Assembly: GCA_021397835.1 (NCBI GenBank) | Contig: JAJFZO010000034.1 | Coordinates: 9,563,501-9,627,500 of the forward strand | DNA: 64,000 nt | Direction: 5' to 3' | Origin: Moringa oleifera | Lineage: Eukaryota > Streptophyta > Magnoliopsida > Brassicales > Moringaceae | In this document: piece by piece, positions 34,095 through 45,500 of the stretch | How positions within the stretch are numbered: the first letter of the stretch is position 1 | Layout: every line of letters begins with the position of its first letter | Notes under the pieces: generated by a model | Database searches by the model: none | What the model was told of the DNA's origin: nothing | Seen by the model: the letters and a program-made list of their open reading frames with translations, nothing else | Program-made: the position numbers and the translations under genes

Positions 34095-35131
34095 ATTATG
34101 TCGGTAATCTATCATTAGTTAACGATTGATATTGACTCCAACAACAATGAAGTAAATCATGATGAATGTAAATCTTGATTAATGTAGGTGAACTCCAACA
34201 CGAAGTAAATCCCGATGAATAAGATTGACTCTAAGCTCAATGAAAAAAATCCCGACGAATTAGAATTGTCTCAAATGCTAATGTAGTAAATCTTGATGTC
34301 TAGTTGAATTACAAATGCCGATAAATTAAGATGAATTCCAAACCCCAAGAAAGTAAATCTCAATATATCCAGTTAAATTATAGGTCTCGATGTAGGAGAC
34401 TTTCGATCTAAGTCAAGTCAAACTTAATTTCGATCATAAAAAATCTTGATCAGACACAAATTTGAAGATAGTCATAATTGAAAGAGTTGATAAGGGTTTT
34501 TGCTTAAAAATACGATTTTGAACCCCCAATAAACATAAGTTTTGAAAAAAAATTATATCTCTAAAAGTAAAATTAAGTGTCAACAATTGTCATAAAAGCC
34601 TCTCTCTTTTTTTTTTCCCCAATTATGTAAATGAATGAATACTTCAACTCAAACGGATGACTAATTTTTATGATCCGTTTTTAAGAGACAAATCATGATT
34701 TTTACCTAACTTGTATCAAAGCACAATAATCTTCTTATCTTAAAAAAAAAATTAATTGCAAATAAATTTGTAGACTTGGCTTCATCAAATAATGAATCTA
34801 TTTTACTTTGTCCTCACCCATGTTTTGTGTCCCTATACAGTACCATCGATAAGCCCCATTAACTTGGGAAAAGAGAAAGGAATAAACAAATCATGTTTAC
34901 TTTTCTTTTTTTCTTTTTTCTCTCTATTTCTTCTAAAAGCATAAGTAGGTGAAAGGAATCTTGAAAGAAAAATAAGGGAATTCGACCCTTGACTTCTTTC
35001 AAGAGTTACTACACAACAATTCCTGTAGTTGGCTCGTCTTATTTATGCATGTCATCGTTCAGTGGAGCTTAAACCGTCATTGCGTGACAAAGATTTAATG
35101 TTAGTAAGCTAAAGAGATCACATTGAAGCTC
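34095..35131. other. non-coding 3' flank of the CHX18-like gene with degenerate tandem repeats
   Basis: At about 34135-34370 a degenerate unit of roughly 40-60 bp recurs about five times (gactccaa ... gaagtaaatc ... gatgaa). The remainder is AT-rich with no coding signal; the last few hundred bases should include the CHX18-like 3' untranslated region. Confidence 0.55.
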
Positions 35132-38083
35132 TCAAACGGCCGATGCTGGTGCTTCAGGCGTATCTGGAACTTCATTTGCATAATCATTGTCTTGTTCCTC
35201 CACGAGTGAATGAAGATTTGTCCTCATGGGGTCATATTTCTGAACCACAATAACAGATGCAGTGCTAGAGAAGTGCGATGATGCCAAGAAGCTACCAACG
35301 GGCCCTAACTCAGGACAATCACTTCTGTCAATCAAGGAAACCGTCGGCGAACTTCTTCCTACCAAAAAGAGATTACACTTGCTCACTGTTCTCAATACCG
35401 TGACAATATCTTCCTTACTTTCTACTATATTTTCCTTGTACAGGATGGATTCTTGGCCCTTGCTAGCATTGATAAACTCCGACATGAAAAGATTATCGTT
35501 GTCGACATCATTGCCCTTGTCACCATCATCTTTCCCTAACATGTTGGATCTTGATGACATCCCCGACTGGGAGGAGAATTTGAAGACGGTGAGCATGATC
35601 CCTGGGTGTTCGGCCATCCTCATCCCATAGGCAAGTGCCTCTCGGTCATCATCGCCTCCGAAGAAGGGCACCACCACCGTGTAGGATACTTCACTGGCTG
35701 AGACCTGAGTGGTTCCTCCCAAGCCGCGGTCCACAAGAATTCCAACCGAGCAAGGAGCATTGTGGAGGACACGTCGGTTGGCCAGATGGAACGAGTGTCC
35801 CAATGACTCCATGGATCCATCTAGCCGCTGGTGCTTGTGAAAAGGAAGCAGAATCATGGCGACACGTTTCTGGTGTGCACTTGTGCAGATATCCTCGTGG
35901 ATGCTACTGAGGTCAGAGATTGCGGTCATAGGTCGGACGGTGACGCTGCTTAGCTGTTGGTAAGCCTCAAAGGCGATCACCATTTGATCTTTCCCATCAT
36001 GCTTTTTGTTCCAAAAGGGGAGACCATTGTTGCGTGCTTTGTGAACCATTGAAATCGCGGATGATCGCTCTGAGAATTCCACCATATGCATGGCATATAC
36101 GCAGAGGCCTGCTCGTTTCTGGGTTCCCCGAGACGATTCTATTAGATTGATCAAAGTGGGGATATTGCGGGTGCTGTGGAAGCAAGCTAGTATCCGAAGC
36201 TCTGAATCAGGGTCTTTGCGTTGAATGGTCCGATGCTTGTACGGTGCTCCTTTCCTTGCAGGCTTGTACACGGCCATCACAATTGGGGTTGTGATGAAGG
36301 TAGTGAACAGAGCCATCAGAACTAAGACAGCAAAACACTCGTCGTTCAACACCTAAGACAACAGCAGCCATGCACCCATTATTAATGGTTAATGCAAAAT
36401 AATTAAAATTCAGGGACAACAATATACTTGATATGTCTGAATCTCGAGTGAAACTGTCTGAGTACAGCTCAACTAATTAATTACCTTGCGATCCTTACCA
36501 ACGTTGAGGACAATGAGCTCCACCAATCCTTTGGTGTTCATAAGGAATGCAAGTGCTAAGGCTTCCCTGGGAGGCACCTGACATAGCAGTGACGCACCAA
36601 GGGTCCCTACAATCTTCCCAAAACATGTATTGAAGATAACAAGTAGTAGCAAGCCCCAAGAACGCGCTCCGCTTATTGTTGCAACGTTAGTCTTCAGCCC
36701 ACTAGCTGCAAAGTAAAGAGGCAGAAAAAGCCCTGAAACAAGATCCTCTATCTTCTCAATCAACACTCCCGCGAAAGGACCGTCCTTGGGCATTATTATA
36801 CCCACCACGAAAGCCCCGAAAAGTGCATGTATGCCAATGGTGTCAGTGACGAAACCAGCTGCTAATACCAGCGATAATGTGATGCAGATGTAGAGTTCCT
36901 TCACTGGCTCACCCTCAGGGGAACGTCGAGCCATAAATCCAAGTACTGGTCTAATTGCAAGGATGGCTAATGCCACAAATGCAGTGCCAGAGAGCAGAAC
37001 CCATACAGACACAAGTGGAGAAGTCCCATTCCCAGAGAGCGCAACGGCAAGCGCGAGAAGTATCCAAGCAGCAACATCATTGACCGCAGCAGCAGACATT
37101 GCCATGCGGCCTATGTCGGTTGTGAGGAGCTTCAGCTCTGCCAGAATGCGAGCAAGGACTGGGAAAGCAGTAATAGATAAGGCGACACCCATGAAAAGAA
37201 GAAAAGGGAGATGATCCACTCCTTGGTTTATGGTGGCACGAAGTACGAATGATGTGCCAACTCCAAGAATAAAAGGAAGACTGATCCCGGCGAGGGCTAT
37301 TCCCAATGATTTCTTGCCCGTGCGACAAATAGCTCGAAAGTCAAGCTCCAGGCCAACCAGAAATAGGAAAAAGAGGAGGCCAATGTTCGCTAGAGTTTCC
37401 AGGACGGTCAAGCTCCTTGGTGGAAATACTGTGTGCATGTACGTCTTGCTCCTGCCCAGGGCAGATGGCCCAAGCAGTATTCCTCCCTGGAGCCGTGCAT
37501 TCGTCCAATGTCAGTGGCACGCTAATCAGTAATTGGTACTGACAATATTGTGATCCCCCAAAATGGTGCTTTTCTTCATGTGATCCTTTGATCATGCAAT
37601 TACTTTATCCCACCCTACATGTGGCATGCAAATCACTATTTGTATGCCATGCAGAAGTATGTGATTTATTCATTATTTGTTTTTTACCGACTAAGAACGA
37701 CAAGATTTTACATCTGAAAATTTGCAATTAAAGATTCCTGAATTTGCTTAAAAGAAAAAGAAAATTGTACAGAATGAGAACCATTTTTGTTGATTTTTTA
37801 TACGTCAACTAAGCTTATGATCACCCAACTAGAAAGTAATTTGGTAAAAAATGAGAAAAGTAATTAAAGAGAAAGAGCTTACCATGATCTCCGCTATAAC
37901 TCTTGGCTGCCTGAGAGGTCTAAAAATGAAGGCAAGGGTCCTGGTGAAAGCAACGACCAGACAAATCTGCAGGATGATCAAGGGAAGCGCAAAATCAAGA
38001 GGATTTTCACCCTGGAAAGATCCATTGGAGGTTGCCTTCATGGGTGCAGTGCAAGCCCCTGCAGCGGTGTTGTTGCTTGCCAT
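35132..38083 (-). CDS. CHX18: cation/H+ exchanger, CHX17-19 clade (CHX18-like), complete
   Basis: Three exons: 37883-38083 (67 codons), 36485-37486 (334) and 35132-36352 (406 plus stop), total 807 aa, the usual length for this family. Introns are GT-AG (396 and 132 bp) and both fall between codons. The N-terminus [20 protein letters not shown] and [20 protein letters not shown] match CHX18-type proteins. Residues about 30-440 form the Na+/H+ exchanger membrane domain (about 12 segments), with [23 protein letters not shown] text and the VND motif at about 203-204 in the ion-binding region. The C-terminal half is a soluble cytosolic domain with [12 protein letters not shown] and [21 protein letters not shown] blocks. 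CHX17-19 proteins move K+ against H+ in endomembranes and affect pH and vesicle traffic in Arabidopsis; the same here is inference. No frame damage is seen. Upstream is a (GA)n leader (38116-38131). Confidence 0.95.
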
Positions 38084-38115
38084 CCTAAGCTAATGCTTAA
38101 TCACAAAAGCATCAC

Positions 38116-38131
38116 GAGAGAGAGAGAGAGG
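38116..38131 (-). promoter_or_regulatory. GA/CT-repeat leader of the CHX18-like gene
   Basis: A pure GA run (CT on the gene strand) about 35-50 bp upstream of ATG 38083, typical of plant core promoters and 5' leaders. A weak TATA-like gatataag lies about 90 bp before the ATG. Confidence 0.5.
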
Positions 38132-39956
38132 GCAATGGAGAAACATATCTCAGACAACTATATTGCTCCCTCTTATATCATATCATCTACATGAGTTTTG
38201 GGCCTTTGAACAGGTGACATTCCCTGGAGAACAGTATAATGAAAATAGAAGAACAACAAAAATTAACAAGAATACTATTTATGGGAATGATGGGCAAAGC
38301 AGAGCAAGTTTACATGAGAGATTATTTAGGAGATCAAAGCATATCCAGAGCCAGTGCTTTTGTTGTTCCGTTGAGGAAGGGAATAATGCGCCCTCCAGAT
38401 ATAGTACCCAGCCAATCTCCTAGGTCTTTGCATTTCTACCAACTAAAACGCCTGCCTCTTTTAAGTTCATGCCTGCTCCTTTCATCATTTAATTGGAATC
38501 AAAATAAAGATGGGTTACAACAATTCTGCCCTCTTTTACTCTCTTGTTTTGAGCCTTTTAAAGTTTCATATATAAGACTTTTTATTTAATTAATGCATCA
38601 CCCAATTCATCATGAAAAGATGACCAACAAAAAATATAGTGTAAAATAAGAAAATTAAGTTCTGCACAACATGATATCATATATATATATTAGAGGGTAA
38701 TTAGAAGTATCCTTTACCAACTTAATTAATAAACTTGGCTCTCATTAAAATTATAATAGACTCAATCAATCAATACAAGAGTTGTGGTGTGGTAAGAACT
38801 TTAACTTTTTTATATTTATAAATGAACTACCTTATTTGTTTCAAATTAATAAAAATTGACATATAAGAAAGAGGCTAATATGAGTTACTTATGTTTGCAT
38901 GGGGCCCATACATGTGAAGAACATAGTAACTTGACCTTATCAACCATAACATAACCATATCAAGTGATTGATCAAACTTACTGCAAAGTAATTGCTCATA
39001 TAAACTTATAACAGGATCCCATGAACAAACAAATTTATGTTCGTTCTAAATTGACTACATTAATTACTACATTAACGTAAACTTATTATTGTATGATATT
39101 TTTTTATTAGTTAATAATCTCATTTAGTTATGAAATTATGATACAAAAGAAACTGATATAAATAATACACCACAACAAACTCCCATTTATTATTCAGTCC
39201 AATATGTCCAATGACACCAAAACTTGTCCATCAGAGAATCAATTCTTTCAACAAATTTCCAAGTATTAACATTACAAGAAGCAAATTCTCTTTGCATTAT
39301 AGGAATGAAATGCATGCCTTGACACTTCTTTTACATGCATGAATACCAAATTCATCATTCTATTCATGTGGATACCTAATTTTGTCTTCAAGTGTTGTGG
39401 AGCAGAGGCTATAAAAAGGTTCGAAAGAAATTTCAAGATGGAAGACAAATGCCAAGATGAGGGTCCAGCTTCAATGCCATGAAAATGGTACCAAGGTTAG
39501 GTCACGTCACTTGAGGTCTTTGATACAGAAGTACTAACAAGGCTGGGATTGAGATCAAACCATCAGTTGGCGTCCTCGAGAGTAAGGCCCAAGATTGGGG
39601 TCGGAAACAAGTTGACGCTATCAGGTTGAGAATGAGGTCTATGCCAAGACGATCGACCTAGATCAAGATCAAAAATTAGTTGGCAGCTTTGGTCGAAGTC
39701 AAGGTTGGTGCTTGATGTTGAGGATGATTGAGTAAAGATTGAGGTCAATATTAAATGTTGTGGGCTAAAGGCCATGGAGCAGGTGCTTAACGTCATCGCT
39801 TGCGAGGAAGGGTACTTCGTGATTGGGATGAAGCACTCATTAAAAAAAAAAAAGAAAAAAGAATCACATGGGACTAAGAGAAAAACAGTTTTTCATTTAT
39901 ATTGTCCGAAGGTCAAAAAACTACAATTACAAAGAGAAAAAAAAGGAGCAATAACC
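38132..39956. other. CHX18-like upstream region and repeat-derived DNA, no gene
   Basis: Promoter-proximal DNA to about 38.6 kb, then AT-rich sequence. 39500-39770 shows degenerate repeats around aggtc/gatcaag. ORFs at 38163, 38239, 39563 and 39774 lack recognisable features. Confidence 0.5.
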
Positions 39957-41025
39957 TTAAGCCCACGGAGCAATGCCAGTAGCGACAAGATCAATTGCAG
40001 GAGGATCAACATTGGCAGGATCGACAATGGCAATGTTCACGTCAAAGGTCATGGCCTCAGGAGCATTGATAGTGGCATCGAACACAGGAGCCTCGGCTTC
40101 AGGGGTGGGGTCTCCACCATTGGTGCTAGAACTTCAACCATTTTAGGGTTGACGTTGATCTTGACCTCTAGAGCCACAACTTGGGGAGCCACCTCGATGT
40201 CTTGGTGGAGGGACACAAATCAAAAGATTACATTTGAAAAACCTTAAGCTGATTTCTTCCTAATTTGCAATGTCTCCTTATTGAATTCATTGAGAATCTG
40301 ACTCATTCAATTCGGAGAGATGAACAGTAATGGGCTCCCAATTGGTTCTGGTGTAGCTACGGTTGCTTAAGAAGTCCAGCCACTCTAAGTGTTTTTTATT
40401 CAGCTACTCTTTTTGAAGTGAGACTCCAATTTCATCTTCTCCATTTCAGTTTTAAGCACTAAAATCTCTTGTTCTGCATGGATCTTCTACTGCTTAAGGG
40501 TGATGCTCTCAGCTGCCGGTTTTGCTCCTTTCTTCCTAGCTTCATCTAGGGCTTACTCTGCCTCTTGGAATACAGATATTGCATATAGACTCTGAATCTT
40601 GTGCTCTTCAACTGCTAAGGATCATAAATAATCCAGCAAAAAGAACTTAGATAATAAAGTAGAACTACAAAAGAGTCAACTTAATAAATATATATGTACC
40701 TTAAAAAGCAAAGAAGATATTTCATCAAAGTGCCGCCTATTCGGATCTAGTAATGCTTAAGAGGGAGTGATAGGCAGCACTATCTCTTGAACAAAATCCT
40801 TGATTCTCTAAGACTATGGTTAGTGGTGACCAATGCTTACTCCTGCCAGGAGGAGAAATCAGCAAAGGTCACCATCCTGGGTGGTACTCTCTGGTGAGAC
40901 TCTGCGTTTTGCAGCAGTAAGATTGCTACCTTGCTTCTCTCTGAAGAAGTGCTAGGTTGTGTCTTCTCAACCACCTCAGCCACATCTTCAAACTTCCTTT
41001 TTCACATCCTAGACATACTAAGGAA
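39957..41025 (-). pseudogene. retroelement-associated ORF remnant, FEDV/coiled-coil/acidic tail
   Basis: Minus-strand reading, broken by several stops and frame changes. About 41010-40940 gives KRKFEDVAEVVEKTQPSTSS; about 40620-40430 gives a Lys/Glu-rich coiled-coil-like part (ALDEARKKGAKPAAESITL, then KIHAEQEILVLKTEMEKM); about 40200-39957 gives an acidic Pro/Ala-rich tail (TPEAEAPVFDATINAPEAM ... IAPWA, stop 39957). The same FEDV..VVEK motif is readable at 61650 in a second locus, also downstream of a TGTCACAA repeat. The layout resembles the long ORF found with 'putative gypsy-type transposon' domains in plants; function unknown. Not translatable as is. Confidence 0.5.
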
Positions 41026-41339
41026 TTGATCCGCAGGAAAAATAATGAGAAGAGTCGGTAAGTGTCATTTTAAAGGTAAAAAGCGGAAATTAAAATTGAA
41101 AGTGAGCCAACCTGGAGGGGAGGATATCTTTGGTTTTGCTATGAGGAGAGGTTGAAGGGCTTCTCCTATTGACGTTTGCTCCTAAGGGATAGGAAGCTAG
41201 ATTTGGTGGAAGTGATAGGAGAAAAGGCTTTGGAAGAGGTTGACTCCAAGAGAGAGTCTGATTCTTGAAGAAAGACTGATTTTCTAGGTAGGGTAGACTC
41301 TTTAAAGGGGAAAACTAGGATAAGATAAGTGAACTTTGT

Positions 41340-42530
41340 CTGCCAGAGGTTGTAAGAAATGAGGTTGACCCAATGTGATTGACGCTAATCTCATATCAAA
41401 GCATTTGCTTCGATCTTGATGATGTTATTGATTACTTAGATCTCACATCAAAGTATGAATTACCCCAATGTGATTTACTCGATCTCACTTCTAGTTTTAA
41501 GTGTACGATTATTTGAAGAGGAAGAATCGGGAAGGTAGATGGTTTTTTGTACAATGTCCACAAGAAGTACATTTTAAACAACACTATGGGGTTCCCCTCC
41601 TCCAAAACAAATTTTTTGATTTTTGGTGGGCTTTACCCTTTTCACCTATAAATAGACCTATGCTCAGATGAAAAAAGGATCTTAGCATCCATTCTCTCTT
41701 TAAAGTTTAGAATAGCTCTCGAGTCTTTTTGTTCTTCATTCTTCCTATTTCCCGGAGAAATATTTGGAAAAGAATATATTTCTGCAGCACTATTAGCAGA
41801 GGGACATTCTCTAGATTGTATTGAAGGTATAATTCTTTTCGAATCAATTTGTATCAATGCTTGTGGATTGAACAAAAATGCAGAATTGTTTCTATTCATT
41901 TTTTTATTGTTTATTGTTCATTCTATGTTTTGATTATGTTAATATTTTGAATCTCAAAAAATTAAAATGTATTTGTATTCTAAATTGAAGATCTAGAGTT
42001 GACTAGCTTCTGAAATTCTTATCTAAAATTACATAACAAATTGTTTTGAGATTGTCACATCTTGATTAAGTCTGAATTGATTTTTCTCTCCAAATTTTGA
42101 AATTAAGGGAAGGCCATCTTACCTTATTTATATTATATATATGTGTGTGTGTATGTTTGTGTGGTATTTATTGATTATACTTTGAAATTAACATCAAATT
42201 AAGGCAATTTAAGATATTAAATCATTTAGCTTAAATGATACTAGTTCTTAAGTGCTTGTAGGGATACTAATCTTTTTCCATACGTAACAGACTCTTGATA
42301 ATAAAGCTTCTAGTGAAATAAACCATGACTTATTTTTTAAATGCAGTTCTTATTTTCTTATATCAAAAGAAAAAAATGTTTTAAGATAAAAACTAGTAAC
42401 CAATCATACCATAAAAAAGATTAATGGTGACTTCTTATTTTTTTTCACTTGAAAATCAAAGCCAGCGAAAGAATTTCTTAAACCAAAAGAAATTTTTTAT
42501 ACTGAGCTTTCGACAAAAATGCCAATGGGG
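41340..42530 (-). repeat. TGTCACAA family repeat, copy 2 (lacks its outer end)
   Basis: In reverse orientation it carries landmark 1 at about 42390-42425 (aaccaatcataccataaaaaa on plus) and landmark 2 at about 42240-42300 (tgtagggatactaatct). Further left it contains repeated gatctcacatc text (41380-41490) and a ctataaatag motif at 41645. It aligns over much of its length with copy 4. Boundaries are approximate. Confidence 0.6.
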
Positions 42531-42998
42531 ATAATGATATTGAAAATTTCTCTCATTCATTTACATATTATTGTTGTATATTTTCTATAATTATTATGAG
42601 TATTGATTTGCCTTGTAAATAGGAATCAATTTTGAATTTCTTTGAATCATTTGATAAAACACATTTTTGTTTACCTAATATGAATTATTGGGCATATAAT
42701 GGTGTTAATCCTTCCTCATATGTAGCTGACTCTCGAATTTGAATTTTTTGGTGAGTTAGACTGTTGCCTTGATTTTTTTTTTATTTCTTTTCCTTTTTTT
42801 CTTTCGTTCACAAAAAAAAAATTTGGAAAATGCAAAAGTGATTTTGGTGACCAATCATACCATAAAAAAAATTGATGACAGACTCTTGTTTCTTTTGTGA
42901 TTTTATCCAATAAGGTAACAAAAATTGAATTTCAGATTTCAAACCCAATAAATAAAAGAATTTTGACTTTGAGGTTAATTTTAGACCTCGTTGTGACA
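42531..42998 (-). repeat. TGTCACAA family repeat, copy 3 (truncated)
   Basis: Ends ttgtgaca at 42998 on plus, i.e. begins tgtcacaa on minus. Landmark 1 is at about 42845-42885 (gaccaatcataccataa) and landmark 2 at about 42695-42730. It abuts copy 2 directly. Confidence 0.65.
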
Positions 42999-43719
42999 CT
43001 AGACTGATCTAAGAGGCTTTTACTAGAACCGCATAAAGTTCTAAAAATCTGCCACGATATTAGATCGAGATACAAATCTTCCCATGAGGCCTAGAAGTAC
43101 TCATTTATCTAGCCTAAATTGACGAAAGCAAGCTATCATCAAGTAAATTCAAAGACCTTAATATGAAATACTAAAAACTAAACAATAAATCTTTACTATA
43201 GCCTTCATTACAAATCAAATTATAAAATTTGGAAAAGAAAATGATCGAGATTTTTTATGCATCAAGATCAATGCACATGGAAAAGAAAGCAGGAAGAATG
43301 CGCAATGCATTAAGAATAAACTGAGATGGTGAAAGTTTGTATTTGTAATAAATCATTACTATAAATGTGTCTAGTGTACTAACTATGGTCATTCCTCTAG
43401 TTCAAGAAGACCATGCTTACAAAATTAGGGATGTAGAGTTAAGCCCTAATTTTTTCTAGACTCTCAAAAGTGATGGTAAAAGACTCGATGATATCCATGA
43501 GCTAAAAGACGAGAAAATCGAAGTTGTAAATGCATGGAAAGAAAAAGTGAGAAGACAAAGTATACTTTGATGTGAAAATGTTGTAGCACATGATCCTAAG
43601 TGAGATATGATTTTCAATCCAACCAGTATGTGACACGTGGTGATCAGCATTAAAGATATCAGCAATGAAAAATGTGCGACTCATTCTAATCTTGCATTAG
43701 GTATAAAGTTATACCAATG

Positions 43720-45169
43720 GTGTTTGGCGTTCGGTCATGCATCATTTCTAAAGTTGCTTTGATGAATATGACTAAATCGATCTCACATCGAGCATAAAAA
43801 TTTAACCTTATCTATGGATAAAAGGATACTTACAAGGGTACTTGTGATAAAGGCCGATGTTGATTAATGATGATCTCGGATCAGGTCTAAAGATTGGATA
43901 AGTGGATTGATCATGATTGATATTGATCTCTCGTCAATTTTGAAACACAATTTTGCTAAAGGGTGATGTGATTGATGTTGATCTCATGTTAGATCAGAAA
44001 GCTTAAAGCTAATGTGATTAATGTTGATGTCACATCAAGCTCAGGGATTTAAGCGCTCAAAACAAAAGATCTTGAAGTTTCAAGAAGCATGTATATAATT
44101 TTGGGTGCACCTAGACATGCATTTTAATCAAAACAATTTATCTTACATTGTGGTTCCCTCTTTATGAGCAGATTTTTAAATTTTTAGTTGGTTTTTACCC
44201 AAATTTTTTTCTTATAAACAACCCTACAAGTTATTATATAGAAACCTTCGTACAATCACTCTTTCATAGCAAACTTACTCTCTAGTTTTTTTGAGCTTTC
44301 TTAAGATTTTTTAGGAAAAGATTATTTAATCTTGAAGTGCTATCTATGAAGGTAAAACACACAAGATCTTAGAAGGCAAGTATATCTTTCTCTATTTAAT
44401 TATTATCATTCTTATGATTTTCCATGAGTGAATAAAAAATCCTTGAGGTCACTAATTTTAATTTTGATTGTTTGAATCTATTTATTCTTGAACGTATTGT
44501 TTATCCATATTTATTACATATATTTTGTGAATTGTTTATTGCATTTCATTATTTCTAAAGATATTGGAGGATAGAAATGCGATATGGTTCATATTTTGAT
44601 TCTTCCAATAAAATGTGTTTGTTTTAAGAATTAAGAATTAATTAGTCTAATTATGAAATTCTCACATAAAATCTCATATAAAATTTATTTGGAGAATTAA
44701 TCATATTAAGATTAAGTCTGGTATGAATTTTCTCTAAAGTTTGAGCTTGGATGAAGACTGATCTCACTTGTTTACATATGTTATATAATTATATAGTTGT
44801 ATATATTGACTTATGGGATTAATGTCAAATTAAGATCATTTTGGAGTTGAGACATTATTTTACATAACTAGTACTAATTATTGGACGCTATAGAGGTGTA
44901 AATCATTCTCCACATGCAAATAACTCTTGATTCTTATATCTTTTAGAGAAACAAACTAATGCTGAATTTTGTTTGGAGTTATTTTTTATTATATGTTAAC
45001 AAAAAGCTTCAAAATAAAACTAGTGACTAATCACACTATGAAAAAAAATTAATAACAACTTCATTTTCTTTAAATTTGTTTTCTAAACAATCAAGCCTGC
45101 TAAAAAGAATTTCAAGATAATTAAAAGAAATTTTTGACATGAAGCTTCACCAAAAGTTCGGTTGTGACA
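43720..45169 (-). repeat. TGTCACAA family repeat, copy 4
   Basis: Ends gttgtgaca at 45169 on plus. Landmark 1 is at about 45025-45060 (gactaatcacactatgaa) and landmark 2 at about 44885-44935. A gatgttgatctcac-type block recurs at 43730-44040, as in copy 2. Copies 2 and 4 look about 70% alike by eye over more than 1 kb. Confidence 0.65.
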
Positions 45170-45244
45170 ATTACATCTTCAAAACTCGCATCCACCAATT
45201 CTTACGTATCATATAAACACATGAATGATTCCATTTTTATATTC

Positions 45245-45500
45245 CATACTTGATAATTTTTCCATGTGAAAATTGGAGTTATAAACAAGAAATTATTTTC
45301 AATCACCATAGTTTTCAAGATGAAAGCTAAGTGGTTGATTTGCTTAGTTAGTACCTCACAAGATTCACAAGATCAAATATGTTACCACTTTTTTTGACTT
45401 TCTAGAGTAAAAACAATAAACAAGAAGATATAAAATTTTTAGAAATTAAAATTACTTACTCATTTTAGCGTTATATATTATATTTATTAAAACAGACAAA
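45245..45500 (-). mobile_element. degraded fragment of a Copia-1 family element (gag start plus 5' LTR)
   Basis: Plus-strand text acttgataatttttcc, gtgaaaattggag, acaagaaattatttt, ttcaagatgaaagc, tggttgatttgcttag and acaataaacaagaag follows, in the same order, the sequence at 11447-11660, i.e. the gag start, leader and 5' LTR of Copia-1. It is strongly diverged; the rest of the element is not seen. Confidence 0.7.

Noticed and set aside
35262..35910. Plus-strand ORFs of 122 and 91 aa
   Set aside because: Shadows of CHX18-like exon 3.
41645..41652. ctataaatag as a promoter of a plus-strand gene
   Set aside because: It lies inside a TGTCACAA-family repeat and no gene follows; the linked ORF remnant reads the other way.
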